A DNA stretch of 64,000 nucleotides, taken from the NCBI RefSeq assembly GCF_024171895.1, contig NZ_JAMTCQ010000010.1:248001-312000 (forward strand), in the 5' to 3' direction. The notes under the pieces were generated by a model that saw only the letters and a program-made list of their open reading frames with translations, was not told the origin of the DNA and searched no databases. The DNA comes from Prauserella halophila (lineage in GTDB: Bacteria; Actinomycetota; Actinomycetes; Mycobacteriales; Pseudonocardiaceae). Both the position numbers and the translations under genes were made by a program. Numbering within the stretch: the first letter of the stretch is position 1; each line of letters begins with the position of its first letter. Shown here in pieces: positions 45,523 to 53,774 of the stretch.

Positions 45523-46935
45523 GTGCAGACCATGGTCGGTACCTTCCCGGCCGGCACCGCCGCCGGCCTCGTGGATCTGCTCACCGCACGGCTCGGTTCG
45601 TCAGGGGTGCTCACCGACCCCGACGTCATGGCGAACTACTCACGCGACCGGCTGCCGTTGGCGCCGTCCGGCACCCCGCTCGCCGTCGCGCTCCCGTCGT
45701 CGACCGAGGAGGTGCAGGCGGTCGTGCGCGCGTGCGCGGACGCGGGAGTGCCAGTCGTCCCGCGCGGCGCAGGCAGCGGGTTGTGCGGCGGCGCCAACGC
45801 GCTCGACGGCTGCGTTGTGCTGGTGCTCACGCGCATGAACCGGATCGTGGAGGTCGACGCGGCCAACCGGGTCGCGGTCGTCGAACCCGGTGTCATCAAC
45901 GCCGACCTGCGTGAGGCGGCCACCGCCCACGACCTGTTCTACCCGCCCGACCCCGCCAGCTACGACTTCTGCACCCTCGGCGGCAATCTCGCCACGAACG
46001 CGGGCGGCCTGTGCTGCGTGAAGTACGGCGTGACGACCGATTCGGTGCTGGGGCTCGACGTCGTGCTCGCCGACGGATCGCTGCTGCAGACGGGCAGGCG
46101 CACCGTCAAGGGAGTCGCGGGCTACGACCTGACGAAACTGTTCGTCGGCAGCGAGGGCACGCTCGGCGTGATCACTCGCGCCACGCTGGCGCTGCGCCCA
46201 CTGCCGCAGGTGCCGGGCACGCTGGTCGCGTCGTTCCCCGACACCGCCGACGCGGGTGCGGCCGTGACCAGGATCGTCGGCGAGGGTCTCGTGCCGTCGC
46301 TGATGGAGATCATGGACGCCACGACCGTGCGTACCGTCGAGCGGTACCTCGGTACGGACCTCGGCAGTGGCGACGGCGGCGGCACGCTCCTGCTGTGCCA
46401 GTCGGACGCCGGCGGCGAGGCGGCCTCGCGGGAACTGGCCGTGCTGGAACGCGTGTGCTCCGAAGCGGGTGCCGCGCTGGTGCACTCCACCACCGACCTC
46501 GCCGAGGGCAGCATGCTGATGCAGGCCAGGCGTTCGGTGCACCCGGCGATCGAGAGCATGGGCGCTCAGCACATGATCGACGACGTGTGCGTCCCGCGGA
46601 CCCGCATCGCCGACCTGATCGACGGCTGCGCCCGGATCGCCGAGGACGTCGGCCTGCGCATCGTTGTCAACGGGCACGCGGGCGACGGCAACATGCACCC
46701 CACCGTGATCTACGACCGCGACGACGAGTTCGACCGCGCGCGAGGAGCGTTCGACGCGATCTGCGAACTCGGCCTGTCGCTCGGCGGCACCGTCAGCGGC
46801 GAGCACGGCATCGGCAAGTTCAAACAGGACCTGCTGGCCCGCGAACTCGGCCCCGTCGGCCTGCGCGTGCACCGCGACATCCGCCGGTCACTCGACCCCC
46901 ACAACCTCTTCAACCCCGGCTCGATGTTCGAGTGA
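45523..46935 (+). CDS. GlcD-like FAD-linked oxidase (glycolate/D-2-hydroxyacid type)
   Basis: 470 residues (ATG 45532 is an alternative start). FAD_binding_4 domain: PVVPRGAGSGLCGGAN, LGGNLATNAGGLCCVKYG, GYDLTKLFVGSEGTLGVIT. C-terminal oxidase domain: GHAGDGNMHP metal/substrate site, SGEHGIGKFKQ and the terminal LDPHNLFNPGSMFE. Oxidises a D-2-hydroxyacid such as glycolate or D-lactate with an unknown acceptor. Possibly controlled by the divergent MarR. Confidence 0.93.
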   Translation: MQTMVGTFPAGTAAGLVDLLTARLGSSGVLTDPDVMANYSRDRLPLAPSGTPLAVALPSSTEEVQAVVRACADAGVPVVPRGAGSGLCGGANALDGCVVLVLTRMNRIVEVDAANRVAVVEPGVINADLREAATAHDLFYPPDPASYDFCTLGGNLATNAGGLCCVKYGVTTDSVLGLDVVLADGSLLQTGRRTVKGVAGYDLTKLFVGSEGTLGVITRATLALRPLPQVPGTLVASFPDTADAGAAVTRIVGEGLVPSLMEIMDATTVRTVERYLGTDLGSGDGGGTLLLCQSDAGGEAASRELAVLERVCSEAGAALVHSTTDLAEGSMLMQARRSVHPAIESMGAQHMIDDVCVPRTRIADLIDGCARIAEDVGLRIVVNGHAGDGNMHPTVIYDRDDEFDRARGAFDAICELGLSLGGTVSGEHGIGKFKQDLLARELGPVGLRVHRDIRRSLDPHNLFNPGSMFE

Positions 46936-46984
46936 TGAAACAGCCGGTGTTTTGCGTGGCGGCGCAGGTGGCAGAGGCTCGGCT

Positions 46985-47455
46985 TCAGGTGATCGTGAGC
47001 AGGCCGATGACGCAGCCACAGGCCAGGCCGAGGACCGCGGCGAGGAGCACGATCCACGGCAGCGACACCGACCTGCCTGCGGAGTCGGTGCGTTGGTGGC
47101 GACCGTGCCCGCTCGTCCGCGTGACGGCGGGTTCCGTAGCCGAGTCGAGTGCGGGCTCGGCGGTCGGCGTCGAGGGCGCCGAGGGCGCCGACGGCGCGGC
47201 CTGGGCGTCGAGCGCGGCACGTTCGCGTTCGAGGGAACCTTCGCCCGCGCCGGACAACAGGCCGTAACCGCCCGGGGTCTCGACGACGGGTGCCGGACCG
47301 CTGGGTTCCGGATCGGGGCCGGCGTGCCGCGGGTCAACACTGGCGTGCTGCGGGTCCGGTCCGGCGTGCTGCGGTGCCGGGTGCCCAGCGGGAGGTGCGT
47401 TGCGAGCCTGCGCCCGCAACGCCTCGGCCAGCAGGCGCTCGGGGTCGTCGCTCAT
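46985..47455 (-). CDS. Hypothetical protein with C-terminal membrane anchor
   Basis: 156 residues. N-terminal MSDDPERLLAEALRAQA, a Pro/His-rich repeat region (QHAGPDPQHASVDPRHAGPD), and a single C-terminal helix SLPWIVLLAAVLGLACGCVIGLLT, so tail-anchored. ATG 47455. Function unknown. Confidence 0.75.
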   Translation of the reverse strand: MSDDPERLLAEALRAQARNAPPAGHPAPQHAGPDPQHASVDPRHAGPDPEPSGPAPVVETPGGYGLLSGAGEGSLERERAALDAQAAPSAPSAPSTPTAEPALDSATEPAVTRTSGHGRHQRTDSAGRSVSLPWIVLLAAVLGLACGCVIGLLTIT

Positions 47456-47520
47456 CGATGCCCAGCGTAATGCCGTCGGCCGTGGCCGGTCAGTCGGCGC
47501 ACGAACGGGTTGCACACGTG

Positions 47521-48699
47521 TCACTCAGCGGTGACCCACTGTCCTGAATGCATCACGTGTTGTGTCCGCAGGTCCTTGTCGAGCACCACCAGATCGGCGC
47601 GCAGGCCGGCGGTGAGGCTGCCGACCTCGTGGTCGAGTCCCAGTAGCCGGGCCGGTCGCGTGGCGGTCGCGTGGACGGCGTCGGTGACGCTCATGCCGAC
47701 CGCGGTGACGGCGTTGCGGAACGCGGCGTCCATGGTGAGTGTGCTGCCGGCCAGCGCTCCGGAACCCGGCACCCTCGCGATGCCGTCGCGCACTTCGACG
47801 TCGAGTGCGCCGAGGGTGTAGTCGCCGTCGGGGGCGCCGGTCGCGGACATGGCGTCGGTGATCAGCGCCGTCCGGGCCGGCCCCGCGTGGCGGGTGGCGA
47901 GGCGCACGACGTCGGGGTGCACGTGGATGAGATCGCAGATCAGCTCGACGGTCACGCGGTCGTCGTCGAGCAGCGTGCCCACGGCGCCGGGTTCGCGGTG
48001 GTGCAGCGGGCGCATCGCGTTGAACAGGTGCGTCGCGACGGTGGCTCCCGCGTCGACGGCGGCGCGCAGCTGTGGGGAGCGGGCGTCGGTGTGGCCGATC
48101 GCGGCGATCACTCCCTGCTCGGCGACCTGCCGCACGGCCTCGACGCCACCGGTCAGTTCGGGGGCGATCGTGACCATGCGCACCGGGCCCGCTGCGAGTA
48201 GTGCCGACACGGCGTGGTCATCGGGTTCGCTCAGCACGGCCGGATCGTGTGCCCCGCAGCGGGCCTCGGCGAGGAACGGCCCTTCGAGGTGCACCCCGGC
48301 CAGCAGGTCGCCGTCGACCAGTTCGGCGAGCGCCGCGACCTGGTTCGTCAGCGTGGGAACCGGTTCGCTGACCAGGCTCGCGAGCATCGTCGTCGTGCCG
48401 TGACGACGATGTGCGGCCACCGCACGGGCTGCCTCGGCGGGGTCGGTCGTCGAGAACGACGCGCCCCCGCCACCGTGGCAGTGCATGTCGACGAAGCCGG
48501 GGACGACGAGGCAACCGCCGACGTCGACGTGCTCGCGCGCGGCGGGCGCCGGTCCCGTCCCCGTCGCGGTGATGCGCTCCCCCGTGATCGCGACCCAGCC
48601 CGCCTCGGCCACCCCGCCGGGCAGGACGACCCCGCCGCCGGCGAGGACGAGGTCCGGAGGTTCGGACGTGTGGTCGTCGGGGGTGCTCACGGAAGGCAT
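47521..48699 (-). CDS. nagA: N-acetylglucosamine-6-phosphate deacetylase
   Basis: 392 residues. Amidohydrolase motifs: VPGFVDMHCHGGGG (metal His pair), GVHLEGPFLAEARCGAHDP, AAIGHTDA, THLFNAMRPLHHREPG and the catalytic Asp in ALITDAMSATG. Deacetylates GlcNAc-6-P to GlcN-6-P in amino-sugar catabolism and cell-wall recycling. A perfect inverted repeat TGGTCCAGACCA lies six bases upstream of ATG 48699, matching the dre site of DasR/NagR regulators. Confidence 0.95.
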   Translation of the reverse strand: MPSVSTPDDHTSEPPDLVLAGGGVVLPGGVAEAGWVAITGERITATGTGPAPAAREHVDVGGCLVVPGFVDMHCHGGGGASFSTTDPAEAARAVAAHRRHGTTTMLASLVSEPVPTLTNQVAALAELVDGDLLAGVHLEGPFLAEARCGAHDPAVLSEPDDHAVSALLAAGPVRMVTIAPELTGGVEAVRQVAEQGVIAAIGHTDARSPQLRAAVDAGATVATHLFNAMRPLHHREPGAVGTLLDDDRVTVELICDLIHVHPDVVRLATRHAGPARTALITDAMSATGAPDGDYTLGALDVEVRDGIARVPGSGALAGSTLTMDAAFRNAVTAVGMSVTDAVHATATRPARLLGLDHEVGSLTAGLRADLVVLDKDLRTQHVMHSGQWVTAE

Positions 48700-48704
48700 C
48701 TTAT

Positions 48705-48716
48705 TGGTCCAGACCA
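48705..48716. promoter_or_regulatory. dre-type operator (DasR/NagR) of nagA
   Basis: TGGTCCAGACCA, extended to ATTGGTCCAGACCAGC, against the known DasR core TGGTCTAGACCA. It overlaps where the nagA ribosome site would be. Confidence 0.75.
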
Positions 48717-48838
48717 GCCGAGGGCCAGGTACGCACGCGTGATGTGTTCGTGGTGTGAGCGTTCCCCCGCGCGCCGGATCCGAACCGGAATCACCCGTTG
48801 CGGGCGAAAACGGCAGCGGCGACGGGTGCCGGGGCGGG

Positions 48839-49111
48839 CTACATCGACTGCCAGGTCGCGAGGAACGTCTGCGCGAGGTGACTGGGCGTTCCCGGCAGGC
48901 AGTGGATGTCGCCTGCGCCGTCGGTGAACGCGACGACACGTCCCTGGTTCCGGATGTCGACGACGGTGAACGGTTTGCTGCGCACGTGTGCGGAGCCGGA
49001 TGTGCCGCCCGCATACACCGTGTGCACCGCCGAACGCGGTGCCGCAAGCAGGTTGTCGAGCTGCTTCTCGGGGCTCTGCCGGACGGGGTTCCTCGGTGCG
49101 CAGTGCCGGGT
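48839..49111 (-). pseudogene. 3' remnant of an EspG-family (ESX secretion-associated) gene
   Basis: About 90 codons open on the minus strand, ending with TAG at 48839. Pieces read PEKQLDNLLAAPRSAVHTVY, FTVVDIRNQGRVVAFTDGAG and LPGTPSHLAQTFLATW. The LAAPR..xxVY..GRVV..PGTPxxLA pattern is the C-terminal part of EspG-like proteins of Pseudonocardiaceae. The frame hits a stop at 49112 and the expected N-terminal ~170 residues are absent; the sigma gene lies there instead. An annotator might call GTG 49027-48839 a 62-residue hypothetical protein. Confidence 0.6.
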
Positions 49112-49168
49112 TCAGGGGCCGCCCGTTGCGGGTCCGGCGTGGCGGACTCGGCGTGCGGGAAACGCCGC

Positions 49169-49960
49169 TCAGCGTTTCGAATCGGGCACGGTGCGCTGCA
49201 ACGCTTCGAGGGCGCGACTCGCGGTGGACTTGACCGTTCCCTTCGAGATGCCCGTGGCCTCGGAGATCTCCGCTTCCGACAGGCCGCCGTAGTAGCGCAG
49301 CACCAGCACCTCGCGCTGCCGCGGCGGCAGTTTCGACAACGCCTTCACCACTGCCTGGTGCTCGGTCGACAGCATCGCCAGGCTCTCGGCCGACCGCGCG
49401 TTGACCGCATGCGGCGGCACGTACTCCCGCGCCGTCTTACGCCTGCGCAGCACACTGCGTGAGCCGTTGACGACCGCCGCGCGCAGATATCCGAGCGCGG
49501 CCGCCGCATCGCGCAGCGTCGCCCAGTTGCGGTGCAGACCGGTGAACGCCTCCTGCACGACGTCCTCGGCCGTCGCGGGCTCGTCCACCAGCAGGATCGC
49601 CAGCCGGACGAGGCGCATGCGGTGCTGGCGGTAGAGGTCCTCGAGTGTCAGCGGGCTCTGTGACGGTGCGTCGTCGGTCTCCTCGACGGGCGCGTCGAGC
49701 GTGCGCAGGTGCCGGAGCGTCTGCTCAACGGCGTTGGACGCGCCGCCCTCGCCGGACGCGCCGCCCTCGCCGGACGCGCCGCCCTCGCCGGACGCGCCGC
49801 CTGCACCGGCAGCACCGCCCGCGCCGCCTGCACCGCCCGCGCCGCCTGCACCGGACACGCCGCCAGTGCCGGCCGTGCTGCCGTGACTGGCGGCATCGCC
49901 GTGACCGGCGGTGCCGCCGTCGGCTGTACCGCCGACCGCGCCGCGCTCGGCATTGCTCAT
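49169..49960 (-). CDS. SigE-family ECF RNA polymerase sigma factor with Gly/Ala-rich N-terminus
   Basis: 263 residues from ATG 49960. Region 2 DLYRQHRMRLVRLAILLVDEPATAEDVVQEAFTGLHRNW and region 4 KLPPRQREVLVLRYYGGLSEAEISEATGISKGTVKSTASRALEAL are complete. The first 90 residues are an AGGAGGAG / GASGEGG tract from tandem repeats, absent from normal ECF factors. The usual downstream anti-sigma-like partner is missing; an EspG tail lies there. Confidence 0.92.
   Translation of the reverse strand: MSNAERGAVGGTADGGTAGHGDAASHGSTAGTGGVSGAGGAGGAGGAGGAAGAGGASGEGGASGEGGASGEGGASNAVEQTLRHLRTLDAPVEETDDAPSQSPLTLEDLYRQHRMRLVRLAILLVDEPATAEDVVQEAFTGLHRNWATLRDAAAALGYLRAAVVNGSRSVLRRRKTAREYVPPHAVNARSAESLAMLSTEHQAVVKALSKLPPRQREVLVLRYYGGLSEAEISEATGISKGTVKSTASRALEALQRTVPDSKR
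49740..49860 (-). repeat. 18-bp minisatellite in the sigma factor N-terminus
   Basis: Three to four perfect units of GCGCCGCCCTCGCCGGAC encode GASGEG, followed by diverged CCCGCGCCGCCTGCA-type units encoding AGGAGG. Confidence 0.85.
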
Positions 49961-50115
49961 CGAACCGTCCTTCGGTGCCGGGGACCTCACCGCGTGATCA
50001 GCGTATCGGGTCGACCGGTGCCGAACCCAGGATTCCCGCCAAGGTGATGACGACGACGCCGGGCGGCCCCGGGAACCGTGGTTTCCCAGGCGCCTCCCGC
50101 CACCGCCACCGGCCG

Positions 50116-50184
50116 GACGCGCTCCGCGCGGCGGGGCCGGCCCTTCGCCCGGCCGCCACCCCTCATCGACGCGCTCCGCGCGGC
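50116..50184. repeat. Direct repeat GACGCGCTCCGCGCGGC, two copies
   Basis: Perfect 17-base copies at 50116-50132 and 50168-50184, each containing a CGCG..CGCG hairpin, in the region between the sigma factor and YciI genes. Confidence 0.7.
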
Positions 50185-50198
50185 CGTATCTTCGGGGG

Positions 50199-50483
50199 AT
50201 GACTTGGTATGTGGTTCAGACGCGGTACGACGGCGACAAGTACGTGGACGTGCGGTCGCGGCACCGGGAGTATCTCGCCGATCTCTCCGAACGCGGTGTG
50301 GTGGCGTTGGCGGGCCCGCTGGACGGCAACGTCGGAGGCATGATCGTCATGCAGGCGGCCGACCGGGACGAACTCCAAGCGCTGCTGGACGCCGATCCGT
50401 ACCACCTCGAAGGCGCGCTGGCGGAACGCACGATCCACGAGTGGAAACCCGTCCTCGGAGCCTGGCTGCCGTCATCGGAGTAA
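50199..50483 (+). CDS. YciI-family protein
   Basis: 94 residues, a typical length. The YciI ferredoxin-like fold with conserved His/Asp pair: VDVRSRHREYLADLSERGVVALAGPLDG and ADPYHLEGALAERTIHEWKP. Small dehydratase-like or ligand-binding enzymes of unknown substrate. ATG 50199 is preceded by CGGGGG. Confidence 0.9.
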   Translation: MTWYVVQTRYDGDKYVDVRSRHREYLADLSERGVVALAGPLDGNVGGMIVMQAADRDELQALLDADPYHLEGALAERTIHEWKPVLGAWLPSSE

Positions 50484-50502
50484 CCCACACGGGCAACATC
50501 CG

Positions 50503-50553
50503 GTGCCCCGAAGGGCACCTTCGGGGCACCCATCGCCCCGAATCTTCCCCTCG
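50503..50553. repeat. Intergenic double stem-loop repeat, copy E (degenerate)
   Basis: First hairpin GTGCCCCGAAGGGCACCTTC is intact; the second half (CGCCCCGAATCTTCCCC) is decayed. It begins 20 bases after the yciI stop. Confidence 0.75.
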
Positions 50554-50641
50554 CATCGGCACCCACCCGGCGGCCGCGGCCCAGGGCACGGACACGCCTA
50601 CGGATGCGCACACGGACACGCCCACGCCACGGACACGAAAG

Positions 50642-50676
50642 CGACCGTGGGCGTCGTCGCGCAACACCCACGGTCG
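50642..50676. terminator. Hairpin (CGACCGTGGG/CCCACGGTCG)
   Basis: A 10-base perfect stem in the convergent gap between yciI and the alcohol dehydrogenase gene; likely terminator for the latter along with the next hairpin. Confidence 0.6.
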
Positions 50677-50688
50677 TCGGATGGAACA

Positions 50689-50724
50689 GGCGTGGGCGCC
50701 CACGTGATCGGGAGCGCCCACGCC
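50689..50724. terminator. Hairpin terminator of the alcohol dehydrogenase gene
   Basis: GGCGTGGGCGC at 50689-50699 pairs with GCGCCCACGCC at 50714-50724, eight bases past the stop codon at 50732. Confidence 0.7.
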
Positions 50725-50731
50725 CGGCTTG

Positions 50732-51844
50732 TCACGTGTCGTGGACGATGACGCCGCGGATGTTCTTACCGTCCCGCAGGTCCTGGTAGCCCTCGTTGAC
50801 CTGCTCCAGCGTGTACTTCGTCGTGACGAGCTCGTCGAGCTTGAGGTGCCCCTGGTCGTAGAGGCGCAGCAGCCGCACGATGTCGTACTGCGGGTTGGCC
50901 GATCCGAACAGCGTTCCCTTGACCGTCTTCTCGAACAGCGTCATCACACCGCCCGAGACGTTCACGGTCAGCTTCTCCGGGTTCGCCAGGCCGGTGATGA
51001 CGACCGTGCCGCCCTTGCCGACGACGTCGAATGCCGAGCTGACGACGGATTCCTCCACCGTGCCGACGCAGATCAGCGCCTGGTCGGCCATCTGTCCCCA
51101 CGTGAGCTCGGTGACCTTTTCGGCGGCTTCCTCCGCGGTCGCGAAGGCGTGCGTCGCGCCGAGTTTCAACGCCGATTCGCGCTTGAACGCCAACGGGTCG
51201 ACTGCGATCACATTGGCCGCACCGGCGTGGGCCGCACCCTGCACGGCGTTGATGCCGATGCCGCCGACGCCGTAGACCACCGCGGTGTCGCCCGCGCGCA
51301 CGCCGCCGCTGTAGTTGGCCGTCGCCCAGCCGGTGGGCACGCCGCAACCGACCAGCACGGCCGTCTCCAGCGGCAGCCAGTCGTCCACCTTCACCACCGA
51401 GTGCTGCGAGATCGTCGCGCGTTCCGAGAACGTGCCGAGCATGCACATGGCGCCGATGTCGCCGCCGCTGCCGTGGAATCGGAAACTGCCGTCCGGCAGG
51501 TGTCCTTCGAGGATCGTGGCGCCCATGTCACACAGGTTCTGCCTGCCCGTCGAGCAGTAACGGCAGGTGCCGCAGTTGGGGATGAAGCTGCACACGACGT
51601 GGTCGCCGGGTTCGACCTTCGTGACGCCGGCGCCGACCTCCTCGATGACGCCCGCGCCCTCGTGGCCGCCGACGATCGGAAACCGCGGCACCAGGTCGTT
51701 GTCGATCAGGTGCAGGTCGGAGTGGCACAGCCCCGCAGACGTGTATTTGATCAGCACTTCGCCGGGGCCGGGGCCGTCCAGGTCGAGTTCCATGATCTCG
51801 AACGGCTTACCCGCGTCGAACAGAACCGCTGCCTTCGTTTTCAC
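50732..51844 (-). CDS. NDMA-dependent-type zinc alcohol dehydrogenase
   Basis: 370 residues. Medium-chain zinc ADH: catalytic zinc Cys/His in LCHSDLHLIDND and GGHEGAGVIEEVG, structural zinc CGTCRYCSTGRQNLC, nucleotide fold VYGVGGIGINAVQGA. The overall sequence (FHGSGGDIGAMCMLGTFSER, LFGSANPQYDI) matches the actinobacterial NDMA-dependent class (Rv0761c-like, mycofactocin-associated), which holds a tightly bound NAD. Adjacent to an AcoR-like activator, a pairing also seen at alcohol and monooxygenase loci. Confidence 0.92.
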   Translation of the reverse strand: MKTKAAVLFDAGKPFEIMELDLDGPGPGEVLIKYTSAGLCHSDLHLIDNDLVPRFPIVGGHEGAGVIEEVGAGVTKVEPGDHVVCSFIPNCGTCRYCSTGRQNLCDMGATILEGHLPDGSFRFHGSGGDIGAMCMLGTFSERATISQHSVVKVDDWLPLETAVLVGCGVPTGWATANYSGGVRAGDTAVVYGVGGIGINAVQGAAHAGAANVIAVDPLAFKRESALKLGATHAFATAEEAAEKVTELTWGQMADQALICVGTVEESVVSSAFDVVGKGGTVVITGLANPEKLTVNVSGGVMTLFEKTVKGTLFGSANPQYDIVRLLRLYDQGHLKLDELVTTKYTLEQVNEGYQDLRDGKNIRGVIVHDT

Positions 51845-51999
51845 GATGACTCCTCATTCCGCATTGCGTCGTTGCAACTCCGGTCATCGCGATTGTTGGC
51901 CGCTTCCGCGCCGCGTGGGTGTGCAGCTTTTGCACACGCGCCGCGTGCCACGGCGACACGCGGTGACACACGGAGGCCGGGCTCAGCGGCTGGTGGTGC

Positions 52000-53694
52000 T
52001 CACCGGGTGGTGGTGATGTGGAGGGTGCGGATGCGGTTGTACAGCGTGGAACGGCTGATGCCCAGGTCGCGCGCGGCCCGGACCTTGTTCCCTCCGACGG
52101 CGGCGAGCGCGCGGGTGATCGCCTCGTACTCGGCCCGCTGCCAACCCGACAGCGCCGGCGCGGTGGTCGTCACCGGACACAGCGGGGCCAGATCGCGCGC
52201 CGTGATGTCGCCCGCGGATCGTCCCTCGGTGACGTCGGTCAGCACCGTCTCCAGCTCTCGCAGGTTCCCCGGCCACGGCTGCGCACTGAGCAGCTCGAGG
52301 GCACCGGCCGTCAGCCGCGGAGTGCCGTCGGGACGCACACCTGCCAGCATCGCCCTGGCCAACGTCGGAATGTCACCGCGGCGCGCCCGCAACGGTGGCA
52401 GCTCGGCCCTCCGGTGCACCCGCGCGAGCAGTTCGGCGTCCACCCCGCCGCCCACTCTGCTGTCCACCCCGCTGTCCCCGGTCGGCGAGCCGGTGCCGTG
52501 CGCTGCAGCGCCCGTACGTGCGGTGAACGCGAACCACGCGGATGTCTTGTCGAGCAGCCGGGCCAGTCTGCTCACGGCCGGTGGCGGCAGCAGGTGGACG
52601 TCCCGCACCACGACGAGGCCCTGGTGGGTCGCCGCAAGCCGTTCGAGCCGTGCGGTCCACTCGGACTCGCCGAGCAGCGTGAGCTCGCCCGCGTCGGCGC
52701 GCGCGATCGGGTCCGGCCCGGCCAGCACTGTTGTCGCCGAGCCGCGACCGGTGCCGGGTTCACCCGTGATCAGCACCCGGCGCCGGGCGGCTGCGCTGCG
52801 GCGGAGGCGGTCCTCGACGTCGGCGGGCACCACGCTCTGCGCCGATCGCCTTCGGGTCGCGGCCGAGTACGCCGGCCGCAGCGGCGCCAGCTCGAACAGC
52901 ATCCCCGCGTTGACCGACACCGCCTCCATCCGCACCTCGACCTCGGTGCCCGACGACAGCTGCACCCGCCGCACACCGCGCCGCGTGCGGGACAGCTCGC
53001 GCAACATCGGGTGGTCGGCGGGATCGACGAGATCCACCGCCGCACTGTTGGCCAGTACGACGTCCTCGCCGAGCGCGAGCACCGCCGACGATCGGTGCTG
53101 CGCCGCCTGGAACGCCGCCAGCAACCGTTGCTGGGCCAGATTCGACCCGTCGAGCAGCCGCCGTTCGATGTCGGTCACGGCCTGCAGCAGGAACGGAGCC
53201 AACAGCGGATTCGCATCCTCGACCAGGCCCGTGATGTCGAGAACACCCTCGAGCCTGCCGGTCGCCGGATTGGTGATCGGATGGCCATAACAGGTGAACG
53301 GTTTGAGCACATCGAGGAAGTGCTCGTCGCCGTGGACGGCCATGCCGCGGCGCACCTCGTACGGCGTGGCCAGCGAATTCGTGCCGCTGACCTCCTCGGA
53401 GAAGCGGCAGCCGGGCACCGCGCTGACGGCGTCGAGCGCGCGTTCGAGCGATTTGTCGCCGTAGCGGCGCGCGACGATGCGGCAGTCGCGGTCGGCGAGC
53501 AGCACCAACAACCGGGCGTCGCGCAGATGCCGCGAGATCTCGTCGAGCACCGGGTCGGCGGCGCGCAGCAGGCGACTGCGGGTGTCGATGTCGGCAACGT
53601 CGGCGCCCGCGATGCGGTCGGTCGGACTGTCGGGTTTCAATCCGGCCAGTTCGGCACGTCGCCAGGATTGGGCGATTTCGGCGCGCAGCTTCAC
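52000..53694 (-). CDS. AcoR/MimR-like GAF-AAA-Fis transcriptional activator
   Basis: 564 residues. An N-terminal GAF-like sensor (about 30-190), a degenerate AAA+ domain (Walker A ITGEPGTGRGSA near residue 308, no recognisable GAFTGA sigma54 loop), and a C-terminal Fis-type HTH (AVGGNKVRAARDLGISRSTLYNRIRTL). Bacterial enhancer-binding proteins normally need sigma54, which actinobacteria lack, so it must act by another route. Upstream (155 bases) of the alcohol dehydrogenase, its likely target. GTG start with GGGAG. Confidence 0.9.
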   Translation of the reverse strand: MKLRAEIAQSWRRAELAGLKPDSPTDRIAGADVADIDTRSRLLRAADPVLDEISRHLRDARLLVLLADRDCRIVARRYGDKSLERALDAVSAVPGCRFSEEVSGTNSLATPYEVRRGMAVHGDEHFLDVLKPFTCYGHPITNPATGRLEGVLDITGLVEDANPLLAPFLLQAVTDIERRLLDGSNLAQQRLLAAFQAAQHRSSAVLALGEDVVLANSAAVDLVDPADHPMLRELSRTRRGVRRVQLSSGTEVEVRMEAVSVNAGMLFELAPLRPAYSAATRRRSAQSVVPADVEDRLRRSAAARRRVLITGEPGTGRGSATTVLAGPDPIARADAGELTLLGESEWTARLERLAATHQGLVVVRDVHLLPPPAVSRLARLLDKTSAWFAFTARTGAAAHGTGSPTGDSGVDSRVGGGVDAELLARVHRRAELPPLRARRGDIPTLARAMLAGVRPDGTPRLTAGALELLSAQPWPGNLRELETVLTDVTEGRSAGDITARDLAPLCPVTTTAPALSGWQRAEYEAITRALAAVGGNKVRAARDLGISRSTLYNRIRTLHITTTR

Positions 53695-53774
53695 GGTGAG
53701 CTCCCGGCACTCGTCGACGAGTGATATACGTCATGGTGCCAGCAACAGTGCGGGCCGGGGAACCGCCCGATCGG

